From Scopulibacillus daqui (lineage in GTDB: Bacteria > Bacillota > Bacilli > Bacillales > Sporolactobacillaceae): 64,000 nt of DNA. The position numbers and the translations under genes are program-made. Where the stretch lies: NCBI RefSeq assembly GCF_016908855.1, contig NZ_JAFBER010000013.1, positions 17,986 through 81,985 on the forward strand, given 5' to 3'. Position 1 is the first letter of the stretch, and each line of letters opens with the position of its first letter. Below are positions 26,880 to 35,544 of the stretch, piece by piece. The notes beneath the pieces were generated by a model that saw only the letters and a program-made list of their open reading frames with translations, had not been told where the DNA came from and ran no database searches.

Positions 26880-27452
26880 TCATGAACCGTATTTCAATAA
26901 TATTTGCTTGGCCACTTTCTCCAATGCCATTTGCTTATTCATGCTGATCTGTCTCATCTTGTTATACGCGGTCTCTTCGCCAAGGTTAAACCGTGTCATT
27001 AAAACCCCTTTTGCTTTTTCGATTGTCTTGCGGTCAAGCAGTTTTTTATTTGCCAATTCAATCTTTTTTTCATATTCACTGGTTTTGGCTCCTTGATTTA
27101 ATGCAATCTCAACGGCAGGGATTAAATTGGCTTCGGAGACGGGTTTAACTAAATACCCGACAATGTTAGCTTGTTTGGCTTTGTCAATGAATTCTTTTTG
27201 ACTGTATGCGGTAAGCAATAATATAGGAATGTTAAATGTTTTAGAGATAATTTGACTGGCTTTCAGACCATTCATTTTAGGCATTTTTATGTCCATAACA
27301 ATCAGATCGGGCTTTAATTGATAAGCCAGTTCAATCGCCTTTTCACCGTCGCCGGCTTCTCCGATCACCTCATAGCCGGCGTCTTGAAGCATTAAAACTA
27401 AGTCCATACGAACCAATGACTCATCTTCGGCTACCAAAATCTGCTTTCCCAT
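26880..27452 (-). CDS. Response regulator with ANTAR RNA-binding output domain (EutV-like)
   Basis: A 190-residue two-domain regulator. Receiver domain: acidic ED at residues 9-11, phosphoacceptor D54 in IVMDIKMPKMNG, LLLTAYS and the Lys of YLVKPV. After a coiled linker (EYEKKIELANKKLLDRK) comes an ANTAR domain with TIEKAKGVLMTRFNL and ETAYNKMRQISM. ANTAR proteins bind paired RNA hairpins and prevent termination; EutV does this for ethanolamine genes in Enterococcus. ATG at 27452 with AGGAG seven bases upstream. It lies 137 bases downstream of its probable kinase gene. Confidence 0.9.
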   Translation of the reverse strand: MGKQILVAEDESLVRMDLVLMLQDAGYEVIGEAGDGEKAIELAYQLKPDLIVMDIKMPKMNGLKASQIISKTFNIPILLLTAYSQKEFIDKAKQANIVGYLVKPVSEANLIPAVEIALNQGAKTSEYEKKIELANKKLLDRKTIEKAKGVLMTRFNLGEETAYNKMRQISMNKQMALEKVAKQILLKYGS

Positions 27453-27589
27453 TATCAATCTCCTAATCAAGGTATTGCTGTATTTATATTTGAACCGTAT
27501 GAAAGACATATCATGAGATTTATAAAAACGTAAAAATCCGGCTCTAACTTTAGTAATAGTATAAAATATAATAAGAATATTATCAATAT

Positions 27590-29032
27590 TTAATTTTTAG
27601 TCTTGTCAATGATATACTCTTCTGGAAAATGAACAACAGCCTTTGTGCCAGAAGCCTGTCCCTTTATATTAAAAGTGCCATTTAAGTCATGCTTCGTTAG
27701 TTGGCTGACTATTTCCAGCCCCAGCGATGGTGTTTGATCTTTTCTTCTATATCCAATGCCGTTATCACTGACAATAAGCTGAATAGAAGAGGCAAGTCTA
27801 TATAATTCGACTTTAATGAATCCTGTATGCCTTTCTTTGAATGCGTGTTCAATACTATTTTGAATCAGCTCGTTAACAATAAGGGCCAATGAAACCGCTT
27901 TGTCTGATTTAATAAAGAAGGGCTCATGATATTTAAATGTGATGTTAATGTCTTTTGATGAATCGGCAGCGCTGCGGGTGACAGTTGTTCCTACTTTCTC
28001 TATCATTTCAGCCGCTTCCACGCTGTCAGCCCCTGTATTAGAAAGCACCTCGTGCACAGAAGCAATACTTAATATCCGATTAAGGCACTCTTGAAACGAT
28101 AGCCTGGAGCTATTGCTGATATCTTTTCGCATTTGCAGCCTCAGCAGACTGGCTACCGTTTGTAAATTATTTTTCACTCGATGGTGAATTTCCTTTATCA
28201 CGGTTGATTTGACCATTAATTGGCGTTCTTTTTCCCTCAGCTCTGTCATATCTTGAACAAGTATGACAGCGCCGCTGAACCTTTTGTTTTCATTTAGCCT
28301 AATGCTTTTAAGTGAAAATGTTTTATGATCAACGGCAAATTCCTTAAAATAAATTGGTTCTGTACAAAAATTAATATCATTTGGCAGATTTAAGGCCTTG
28401 TAAATGGACAAACCAATATATTCATCGGTATTCCCCAGATCAACGAGCAGATTGACCGCATAAGAATTAGCGTAAATGATTTGGCTGTTGGCACTGATAA
28501 TAAACAGTCCATCTTCAATAATATTGGAAATAACAGTCTCTTTTGATTGAAAACCGCTAAGAGTCTCACTAAGCTGATGAGCAACGTTGCTTAATACTTC
28601 AAGCTGCTGTTCATGCTTAATCTGATCGCTGACATCTTGTTCCATCACCATGACACCAATGATTTCACAAGCTCCATTCTGAATAGGGATAACGCTTTGT
28701 TTAACGACCTTTCCTTCCTGAGTAATGGCTCTGTTTCTGTATGTTGGTTTACCGCTTAGGAGAGTATTCATAACAGCCGGTTCATAGGACTTGTGAACAA
28801 ATTGTTCCAGCACGGAATGTTGGTATAAGACAGGTCCTTCCTTAGGGTGGGCTTCGGCCGCAACAATGGCTTGCGTCTCTGTAGTCGTAAGGCAATCAAT
28901 GAAAACACTTGCTTGTGCAAGATCTGCGGTCATTTGCAGACCCTCAGCAATCGATTGAAGCTTTTTTATATCTCTTTCAGATAAGGTTGTATATTTTTTG
29001 CAAATGGCATACAGCTGATGGCTGGCCATCAT
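27590..29032 (-). CDS. Sensor histidine kinase with HisKA_2 domain (EutW-like)
   Basis: About 480 residues and no membrane segment, so a cytosolic sensor. Residues 1-130 form a probable ligand-sensing region; a PAS domain follows near residue 165-275 (IIEDGLFIISANSQIIYANSY). The phosphotransfer helix has KEIHHRVKNNLQTVASLL, the HisKA_2/HWE-type pattern, and the HATPase part has LIVNELIQNSIEHAF, SDNGIGY and SLGLEIVSQL. It matches EutW-type kinases that partner ANTAR regulators. Start chosen at 29032 after AGAAGG; 29029 and the GTG at 29038 are alternatives. Confidence 0.88.
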   Translation of the reverse strand: MMASHQLYAICKKYTTLSERDIKKLQSIAEGLQMTADLAQASVFIDCLTTTETQAIVAAEAHPKEGPVLYQHSVLEQFVHKSYEPAVMNTLLSGKPTYRNRAITQEGKVVKQSVIPIQNGACEIIGVMVMEQDVSDQIKHEQQLEVLSNVAHQLSETLSGFQSKETVISNIIEDGLFIISANSQIIYANSYAVNLLVDLGNTDEYIGLSIYKALNLPNDINFCTEPIYFKEFAVDHKTFSLKSIRLNENKRFSGAVILVQDMTELREKERQLMVKSTVIKEIHHRVKNNLQTVASLLRLQMRKDISNSSRLSFQECLNRILSIASVHEVLSNTGADSVEAAEMIEKVGTTVTRSAADSSKDINITFKYHEPFFIKSDKAVSLALIVNELIQNSIEHAFKERHTGFIKVELYRLASSIQLIVSDNGIGYRRKDQTPSLGLEIVSQLTKHDLNGTFNIKGQASGTKAVVHFPEEYIIDKTKN

Positions 29033-29334
29033 ACTCACCTTCTTTCATGAAAGTTATCTGGAACTTGGTTTTATGATCCCTCATTTTAATATAAATCCCT
29101 TTATTCTGAAACATTGTCTTTTACAGCAAACCGCCAAAGTGCTATAAAGATAAGAAGAGGCGGAGGGAGCCTGAAATAATGTTAGCAAAAGGTTTTTAAA
29201 TGAAACGTTTGATTAAAAGTCAATATAAATGAAACTGATGTATAAGCTGTATTTTATTGGATAATCCTTCCTAAAATAGAGGATAAAGTTCCCGTGTAAA
29301 ATAATCAGATGGCACTAAGGAGGACGTCTTGAAT

Positions 29335-29640
29335 ATGGAATATGTTCCAAGAGAAACGATCTTAAACGACTTGAAATCAGAAATGGAAAATATTATGGAT
29401 GATTATGGGCTTGAAGATATTGGCATATACGAAGAAGAAGGCGAAGGGAAGGATTATTATATAGGCTATACGATTAGAAAAGATGGAAAAATTTATATGA
29501 TAAATATTCCTTTTGTTAAAAATGATAAAAACGAATTAGCCATTGCAGAACAAAGCTGGACGATCCAGCAAGAAAATGGGGAGCATAAAGGATGCAGAAC
29601 GCTTGGGGAAGTATTTCAAACCATTAATCAACTGCATTAA
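29335..29640 (+). CDS. DUF5634 family protein
   Basis: A 101-residue acidic cytosolic protein: YVPRETILNDL, DDYGLEDIGIYEEEGEG and KDYYIGYTIRKDGKIYMI match the DUF5634 family of Bacillaceae. Function unknown. AGGAGGA lies 11 bases before the ATG at 29335 and 5 bases before a TTG at 29329; the ATG is preferred because family members begin there. It is not part of the neighbouring operons. Confidence 0.75.
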   Translation: MEYVPRETILNDLKSEMENIMDDYGLEDIGIYEEEGEGKDYYIGYTIRKDGKIYMINIPFVKNDKNELAIAEQSWTIQQENGEHKGCRTLGEVFQTINQLH

Positions 29641-29659
29641 ATGCTAATGAATGACATTT

Positions 29660-29690
29660 GCCTCTGAAGCGGGCGGTACACTTCAGAGGC
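29660..29690 (+). terminator. Terminator after the DUF5634 gene
   Basis: The stem GCCTCTGAAG / CTTCAGAGGC with an 11-base loop is followed by ATTTTCT. A near copy stands at 44155-44184 and both adjoin related sugar-symporter tails, so this hairpin may originally have ended a symporter gene on the other strand. Confidence 0.7.
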
Positions 29691-29717
29691 ATTTTCTATG
29701 CTTTTCTTTAAATTGAT

Positions 29718-29810
29718 TCAAACTGTGCCGGTAAATCGTTTCCCGCCTGCATTTTGCTTCTGCTGATCCCATTCTGAAATCCTTGTTGGATATGACAGCG
29801 GGGCACTCAG
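29718..29810 (-). pseudogene. Tail remnant of a GPH-family sugar symporter
   Basis: Thirty codons on the minus strand read LSAPLSYPTRISEWDQQKQN and end GKRFTGTV. They align, with the adjoining hairpin, to the end of the GPH-type fragment at 44225-44572 ([17 protein letters not shown]). No upstream part remains. Confidence 0.5.
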
Positions 29811-29887
29811 GTTTCGGCCGCGCGCTTTTTTAATCTGTTTTTTCGGTTCTAGTTTTTATAAAAAAGACAGGGAAATCCCTTCTTTTC

Positions 29888-31228
29888 CTATTGATTGCTT
29901 GCTATTTTACTTTTTGCGGCATTTTTTGTTTGATCTATTCCGCGTGCAAGAAAAATACCAAGGACTGCCACGATAAGGAGCAATATAAATAAGGCGGTTG
30001 ATCCAGTGATGATGCTGATTAGCGTTGACGAGATGATGCTTCCAAAATAGCGGAAAGTGGAAAAAATCCCTGAAGCAGTACCTGACAATTCCTTGCTGAC
30101 AGATTGCAGTACTGCGGTTTGCAGCGGCGAGTTACCTAATCCTATGCCGATCCCGGTCACAATCAAACCAATAACGAGGTAAAATACTATATGGACAGGT
30201 TTGATCCCTAACAGAAGGACTGTCCCAACAGTGATAATTGAAAATGTCCAAGTGACCATCTTGCGATTACCGTATTTTGCAGCTAATTGACCGCCGAAGA
30301 AACCAAATATTGAGGATGATAACGAAAAAACGGACATAACAGCCCCAACTGATTTCGTCGCAAAATGAAAATCGGCTTCCAATAAAAGCGGCATGGCTAA
30401 GAGAATCGTATACATAATAAAGTTGCTTGCCAGCATTGAAACATTTGAACTCGTGAACGATCGATTTTTAAACAATGATAAATCGATCAATGGCGAATGG
30501 GTTCGTTTTTCCCGTAAAATAAATAAAACTGAAAATAAGATAAAAAGTATGCCGCTTACAATACTCATCCAAAGTCCATACGATTTGGTTAAAAGGATTA
30601 ATAACGTGAGACTCACCGCTAAATAAATCGAACCTAAAATATCAAGAGAAGAGCTTTTGCTTCCTTGGACACGGGGAATCACGAGGAGTCCGGCAATAAA
30701 ACCAAATAATAGGAATGGAACATTCACCCAGAAAATAGATTTCCAGCCCCAAAATGTGATTAAAGTTGATCCGAGCAGAGGCCCAACAGCTGCCCCGAGG
30801 CCCATCCCCATTCCTAAAATGCCTAACACCTTAGGCAGTCTTTCTTGAGAAACTGTATGGCGGGCAATAGCCATTCCATTTGGTGTAATCAGCGCTCCCC
30901 CGACAGCCTGAATAGACCTGAATATAATGAGCCATATCAAATTGAATGAAAAGGCACAGGCCATTGAAGAAATAAAAAAAAGCCCAAGCCCCCACATATA
31001 AACTGTGCGATAACCGTATATATCTCCTAATTTTCCCGATATCGGCTGCGTTACGGCCATTACAATTAAATAAATAGTGACAACCCAAGCGATGCTTGAA
31101 ATACTGTCATGAAAAAAAGACGAGATAGAGGACAGACCGACTGAAATCATGGTTGAATTGATGGGGACAAGCGTTGTCCCCATTAAAATTGAAATGATGA
31201 GCAGCCATTCATTATTCTTGGTTTTCAA
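29888..31228 (-). CDS. DHA2/EmrB-type multidrug exporter (MFS)
   Basis: About 446 residues with some twelve to fourteen hydrophobic segments. The MFS signature ISGKLGDIYGYRTVYMWG follows segment 2, and RSIQAVGGALITPNGMA plus LGMGMGLGAAVGPLLGSTL are the DHA2/EmrB motifs for drug/proton antiport. The likely start is a TTG at 31228, nine bases after GGGAG, overlapping the upstream phosphotransferase gene by 17 bases; ATGs at 31252 and 31273 lack a ribosome binding site. It closes the operon controlled by the TetR protein at 33910. B. subtilis yvkA-yvkB-yvkC has the same gene content. Confidence 0.85.
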   Translation of the reverse strand: MKTKNNEWLLIISILMGTTLVPINSTMISVGLSSISSFFHDSISSIAWVVTIYLIVMAVTQPISGKLGDIYGYRTVYMWGLGLFFISSMACAFSFNLIWLIIFRSIQAVGGALITPNGMAIARHTVSQERLPKVLGILGMGMGLGAAVGPLLGSTLITFWGWKSIFWVNVPFLLFGFIAGLLVIPRVQGSKSSSLDILGSIYLAVSLTLLILLTKSYGLWMSIVSGILFILFSVLFILREKRTHSPLIDLSLFKNRSFTSSNVSMLASNFIMYTILLAMPLLLEADFHFATKSVGAVMSVFSLSSSIFGFFGGQLAAKYGNRKMVTWTFSIITVGTVLLLGIKPVHIVFYLVIGLIVTGIGIGLGNSPLQTAVLQSVSKELSGTASGIFSTFRYFGSIISSTLISIITGSTALFILLLIVAVLGIFLARGIDQTKNAAKSKIASNQ

Positions 31229-32861
31229 TGGTGACCACTCCCTCTGAGCCATCAACAGTGACGAGGTCGCCATCTTTTAATGCTGCAGTTGCTGCTTTTG
31301 TGCCGACAACCGCCGGAATCTTGTATTCTCTTGCAATAATCCCCGAGTGCGATAATATCCCGCCTGCATCAGTCACAACAGCCCCGGCAACAGAGAATAA
31401 GACGGTCCAAGACGGTGTTGTTGTTTTGCAAACCAAAATATCTCCTTTTTGAAGCTTATCAAATTCATCCTGTGAATGAATGACTTTCACTCGGCCCGTA
31501 TATTGCCCTTTAGATGCCGCAAAACCTTTGATGGCATTTTCTTTGTTTGATTTTTGTTCTTCTACCGAACCAAACATTTGTTGGAAGAATTTTGATGATG
31601 TTAATGCTTTTGGCGGTGTTCCGAATGACTTTGGCACCTTCGCCTTGCGGTTTTCTTGATACTCTGCTTTGCGTTGATTAATTAATGAGGCTGCATCTTC
31701 CGGATGTTGACACAGTGCCTTTAACTCATCAAGGTATAGGAATAAAATATCTTCCGGGTTATCGATAACATGGTGTTTGACCAGGGTCGTTCCAACATTT
31801 AAAAGGAACAGGCGCGACTTAGCTGTCAGCATAGCATCAATATAAAAATGGTGATCATCACGCATGCTTGCTGCATCGAGTGCCCATTGATAAACCTGAA
31901 TAAATTCTTCTTTCGTCCTGCCATCCGGTACACTCGCCAAGAAAGCTTGGTAATTTTCCTCTCTTTTTTGCACTTTTTGCTTAAAATCCTTTTCAAAGTC
32001 ATAGTCATCCCTAATATAGGCTTGAATGGCCGATAACGGATCGCGAAGGTCTTCAAGCCATGTGTGGCCAATAAATTCATGGGTGTTTTCTTTACGGTAA
32101 CCATATTCCGTCATCAAGTCTTTAAGCGATGATAGAAAGGTTTGCCCGTCATCTGTTTTTGATAGATTATCCTCAAGTTCATCGATCGGCGAATGCTTAA
32201 AAATATCTAACAGCGCCGATTTTTGCTTAGCTTTTTCGGCAAACTTCCATAATTCCCGTTCTGTTTCCAATGACTTGTTCATCACCCCAACCAGCAGTTC
32301 ATAGACTTGAACGGTTTCTTCCGTGTTTTTAAGCTGTCCGTACAGTTTTTCAAGTCTATTATTAAGAGCTGTCGTCGGATAAAGGACATCGAAATGAACT
32401 TCCCATGCTTTTTTGTAAAAATGGTATAATCCATCAACTTTTTCAAGGCATTCTTGGAGTGATAAGCTTTTCTTGCTGTCGGCTTCCAATTGGCTGTAAT
32501 AAGGCATTAAGGACTCATTGATTATTCGATGCATTCTTTCATTTAAATAAGGGAAAAGCGGTCTGGCGTGATCTTCTTGTTCTTTTAATCTTTCATTAAG
32601 GTCCCCCTGATAAGGAATCATTGATTGGTAGACATACCCTTTATAACTTTTTAAGTCTATTTTCTCTATCGGACTCTTGCCTTTTTCAATCATCGCTTTG
32701 TTGAAGCCATAGCTAAAGCCAGGCAGCATGTAAGACAAAAACAAAGGTGTTTTATTATCTGGGTAGTGATTATCATCTTGCAGCCAAAAATTATTTTCTT
32801 TATCCTCTTCGCTTAAAAACAATTTTTTTTGAAATTCAGTGGCTCTGTTTGTACTTAACAT
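31212..32861 (-). CDS. PEP-synthase-like antibiotic phosphotransferase, substrate and phosphohistidine part
   Basis: A 549-residue protein corresponding to the middle and C-terminal domains of rifampin phosphotransferase (RPH) or YvkC. The N-terminal block NNFWLQDDNHYPDNKTP and the long helical centre fit the drug-binding domain; the C-terminal mobile domain carries the phosphorylatable His in TDAGGILSHSGIIAREY, followed by VTVDGSEGVVTI. AAAGGAG precedes the ATG at 32861. The ATP-binding domain is encoded by the separate gene just upstream, 65 bases away, so the enzyme is split. The drug is not known; rifamycins are the model. Confidence 0.82.
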   Translation of the reverse strand: MLSTNRATEFQKKLFLSEEDKENNFWLQDDNHYPDNKTPLFLSYMLPGFSYGFNKAMIEKGKSPIEKIDLKSYKGYVYQSMIPYQGDLNERLKEQEDHARPLFPYLNERMHRIINESLMPYYSQLEADSKKSLSLQECLEKVDGLYHFYKKAWEVHFDVLYPTTALNNRLEKLYGQLKNTEETVQVYELLVGVMNKSLETERELWKFAEKAKQKSALLDIFKHSPIDELEDNLSKTDDGQTFLSSLKDLMTEYGYRKENTHEFIGHTWLEDLRDPLSAIQAYIRDDYDFEKDFKQKVQKREENYQAFLASVPDGRTKEEFIQVYQWALDAASMRDDHHFYIDAMLTAKSRLFLLNVGTTLVKHHVIDNPEDILFLYLDELKALCQHPEDAASLINQRKAEYQENRKAKVPKSFGTPPKALTSSKFFQQMFGSVEEQKSNKENAIKGFAASKGQYTGRVKVIHSQDEFDKLQKGDILVCKTTTPSWTVLFSVAGAVVTDAGGILSHSGIIAREYKIPAVVGTKAATAALKDGDLVTVDGSEGVVTIENQE

Positions 32862-32926
32862 ATTTTCTCTCTCCTTTATTTTATTGGGGCCAGACCCCGT
32901 GATATGCGGATCACTATTCAGCAAAA

Positions 32927-33808
32927 TTAGATCGCCGTAATTGGCCGAGCTTGCAGCAGATATATTTTGTCATCTTGGATGCCGAACTCAATATCAACAG
33001 GATGACCATATAACTTTTCTACCTCTATGGCTAATTCCGCTAGATTCTTTGCCTGTCTATCTGTGATAGAAAATTGGCCTTGCTCTGCATCGGTCGTTTG
33101 CAAAGTTTCGATGCCTTCATCAGAAGGGATCATTTTTGTTTCTTTCAGTCCTTTTTCCTTCTGTATGGCCATTGTTTCTTTATTAACAATAAATTGGTCT
33201 GGTGTTACAATACCTGAAACAATGGCCTCACCCAGACCATAACTTGAGTTAATCATGATTTCTTTTTGATTTTGGGTGATTGGATTCGCGCTAAACATGA
33301 CCCCGGATATATCGGAATGAACAAGACCTTGAACGACAACACCCATAGATAATTGTTTCAGATCAGCCGCCACTGTTTCTAAGTATTTCATAACTTGTTC
33401 AGTAAACATTGAGGCCCAGCAAGCTTTTAATTTTTCAAACAGCTCACTTATCGCCGCGATGTTTAAATATGTTTCATACTGTCCGGCAAATGAAGCTCCT
33501 TCTAAATCTTCGGCTGCAGATGAGGAACGAACCGCTGCAGCATGATAAGATTTCAGCAATTCATTAAAGTTATGTTCTATATCCTTAGCAACAGTCTCCG
33601 GGATCTTAATGTTATGAAGCTTTTCATCAAGCCGCTTTTCATTAATGTCCAAACTGTTTTCTTCTAAACATCTATTAAAAGCATCCATTGTAATAACAAA
33701 CCCATCGGGTACAGGAAGACCGTGATTTAACATATATGACAAGTTTTTCGCCTTTGACCCGACCAAACCGTCATATTGGTGTGCTGTTTTAAAAGGTATT
33801 GTATACAT
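32927..33808 (-). CDS. PEP-synthase-like antibiotic phosphotransferase, ATP-binding part
   Basis: A 293-residue PPDK_N/PEP-synthase ATP-grasp domain: LVGSKAKNLSYMLNHGLPVPDGF at the N-terminus, AAVRSSSAAEDLEGASFAGQY and the terminal QARPIT, which is the usual end of this domain. It matches the N-terminal third of RPH/YvkC, which are normally single chains of over 800 residues. Together with the gene at 31212-32861 it reconstitutes a full enzyme transferring the beta-phosphate of ATP to an antibiotic. GGAAGGGG lies seven bases before the ATG. First gene after the TetR operator. Confidence 0.85.
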   Translation of the reverse strand: MYTIPFKTAHQYDGLVGSKAKNLSYMLNHGLPVPDGFVITMDAFNRCLEENSLDINEKRLDEKLHNIKIPETVAKDIEHNFNELLKSYHAAAVRSSSAAEDLEGASFAGQYETYLNIAAISELFEKLKACWASMFTEQVMKYLETVAADLKQLSMGVVVQGLVHSDISGVMFSANPITQNQKEIMINSSYGLGEAIVSGIVTPDQFIVNKETMAIQKEKGLKETKMIPSDEGIETLQTTDAEQGQFSITDRQAKNLAELAIEVEKLYGHPVDIEFGIQDDKIYLLQARPITAI

Positions 33809-33856
33809 TTAAGTGCCCCTTCCTTCAAGTACAATGTTTGCACTATTTTAATTGTT

Positions 33857-33872
33857 GATAGTGATTACTAAC
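33857..33872. promoter_or_regulatory. TetR operator, copy 1
   Basis: GATAGTGATTACTAAC is a near-palindrome located about 50 bases before the phosphotransferase operon. It shares the core TAGTGATTACTAAC with the site at 34513-34528 in front of the TetR gene, so one regulator probably controls both. Confidence 0.7.
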
Positions 33873-33909
33873 ATAATGGGTGAAAAAAAGCTAACACCCA
33901 AAAAACTTT

Positions 33910-34479
33910 TTATGGTGTTAAAGCTTTAATAAGTAATTGAACAGTCTGATCAATGTAATATTCTTCATCCATTGTCGAAACTAATTCTTCAATGCCGATA
34001 ATGCCTTTAAGAAGAATCGATATAAAATTAATCGCCGGAACTTCCGGATCAATCATCACCATTTTTTTCATCTCTTGCATTTTTGAAAAATAGTTCTCTA
34101 ACATTTTTTTTAACCTTAGCGGATTGTTATAAATGATCTTTTCTTTTAATTCCGGTATATTTTTAGCTTCGCGAAAGAATAGCAAATAGATTTTCCTGTT
34201 TTCCTTTAAAACATCTTTATATACACGGCATAGCATGGATAGATCCTTTTCCAGATCCCAAACGATATTTTCCTCAAATACTTTTTTGATTGGCATAGAA
34301 TAAGAAAACTTATCGATTGCACAATCTAAAATATTTTTCTTCGATCCAAAACACCGAAAAAGCGTCATTTCACTGACGGTTGCTGCTTTGGCTATTTCCT
34401 TAGTCGTGACAGCTTTATATCCCTTTTCCGACATCAATTCAATTGCGGCATAAAGGATTTTTTCTTTTGTTGTCGTCAT
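33910..34479 (-). CDS. TetR-family regulator of the phosphotransferase/exporter operon
   Basis: About 189 residues with an N-terminal TetR helix-turn-helix (KEILYAAIELMSEKGYKAVTTKEIAKAATVSEMTLFRCFGSK pattern, residues about 5-47) and a helical ligand domain. The ATG at 34479 gives the canonical TetR opening; the longer frame to 34530 would run through the operator. It lies upstream of the phosphotransferase genes on the same strand and likely represses them and itself, being released by the antibiotic. Similar to B. subtilis YvkB by context. Confidence 0.85.
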   Translation of the reverse strand: MTTTKEKILYAAIELMSEKGYKAVTTKEIAKAATVSEMTLFRCFGSKKNILDCAIDKFSYSMPIKKVFEENIVWDLEKDLSMLCRVYKDVLKENRKIYLLFFREAKNIPELKEKIIYNNPLRLKKMLENYFSKMQEMKKMVMIDPEVPAINFISILLKGIIGIEELVSTMDEEYYIDQTVQLLIKALTP

Positions 34480-34512
34480 CGGCTTTGTTACAACCCCAAT
34501 GGCTAAAATTTT

Positions 34513-34528
34513 GTTAGTAATCACTAAC
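34513..34528. promoter_or_regulatory. TetR operator, copy 2
   Basis: GTTAGTAATCACTAAC is a near-perfect palindrome about 35 bases upstream of the chosen TetR start, probably overlapping its promoter. Its complement repeats the core of the site at 33857-33872, pointing to autoregulation. Confidence 0.75.
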
Positions 34529-34625
34529 ACAATCTCATTATAAACTTTTTTTAAAAAAAATCAATTTGCACAAATCATTTGGTACAACAAATAAAAAGCA
34601 AATTTCCTTTAGAACTTGGCGATCA

Positions 34626-35222
34626 TCAATCATTTTTTAAGCCAGCTGCGACTATCGGTCCGTTCAAGTTAATGGATGAAAGGATTTTGGCCATTTCTTT
34701 GGGAGATTCTTTTCTGCCATTATGAAGCCATTGTTGGATCACACCAAGATGTGCGGAAGCTATATAGGAAATTAAGTATTCTTCTGGCACTAATAAATTT
34801 TCTCTCTTGATAAAGTTATTTAGATTGTTTTCAAATACTGACTTCCACATGTTGTGAAACGATAGATCCCCTTTGGGCCCTAATAAAGCCTTCATAAAGT
34901 CTCCGTGTTTATCCAAGTATTCAAAGATAGAAACGGAAAAGTGAAAAGGAATTGTAGCCGAATTTTTACTTACAATGTCCCTAAGAAAGCCTTTTTGTAC
35001 AATTTTAGATATATCATCCATGATTTCTTTTTGGCATTTCTTCAATAAATCGTATTTATCACGATAATGTAAATAAAATGTTCCCCGATTAATACCGGCT
35101 CTAGTGGTAATATCCTTAACAGTTAAGGATTCAAAACCTTTTTCCTCTATTAATTTCGTCAGCGCGTCCCGGATGGCGCTTTTTGTACGAGCGATTCGTA
35201 AGTCTATATATGATTCCTGCAT
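34626..35222 (-). CDS. TetR-family regulator divergent from an exporter
   Basis: A 198-residue TetR protein: the HTH is at residues 12-55 (ALTKLIEEKGFESLTVKDIT, then AGINRGTFYLHYRDKYDLL), followed by a helical C-terminal domain of the type seen in TetR_C_7/YvdT-like regulators. GAGGAGG lies seven bases before the ATG. It is divergent from the DHA2 exporter at 35545, and a 19-base palindrome lies between them, so local repression of the exporter is likely. Confidence 0.87.
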   Translation of the reverse strand: MQESYIDLRIARTKSAIRDALTKLIEEKGFESLTVKDITTRAGINRGTFYLHYRDKYDLLKKCQKEIMDDISKIVQKGFLRDIVSKNSATIPFHFSVSIFEYLDKHGDFMKALLGPKGDLSFHNMWKSVFENNLNNFIKRENLLVPEEYLISYIASAHLGVIQQWLHNGRKESPKEMAKILSSINLNGPIVAAGLKND

Positions 35223-35341
35223 TTTTTTTCCTCCTCAATTATAATGAACAGGTTTCTGCACGGTGTTCAGTATCCGTCACTTTTACGATCTCTGTTTATT
35301 GAATTCACCTTCACTACAAATTATAATTCAAATAACAAATC

Positions 35342-35360
35342 AATCAACACTGTGTTGATT
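35342..35360. promoter_or_regulatory. Palindromic operator between TetR gene and exporter
   Basis: AATCAACAC-T-GTGTTGATT is a perfect 9-1-9 inverted repeat about 120 bases upstream of the TetR ATG and 185 bases upstream of the exporter ATG. It is the best candidate for the site of the TetR protein encoded at 34626-35222. Confidence 0.7.
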
Positions 35361-35544
35361 AGAAAAGACTAAAAACCGCTGATTGTATTGTTTGATGAAG
35401 ATGGGGAGTTGAATCATCTCACTAAAGAAAAGTTAATATAAGTCAAGCAAAATTTTAAGGCGTATTTATCATAATCAATGATTTAATCAAAAATATAATT
35501 GATGGTATTTAGGTTTAAACCACTATGAAAAGGAGTGAAATGAC

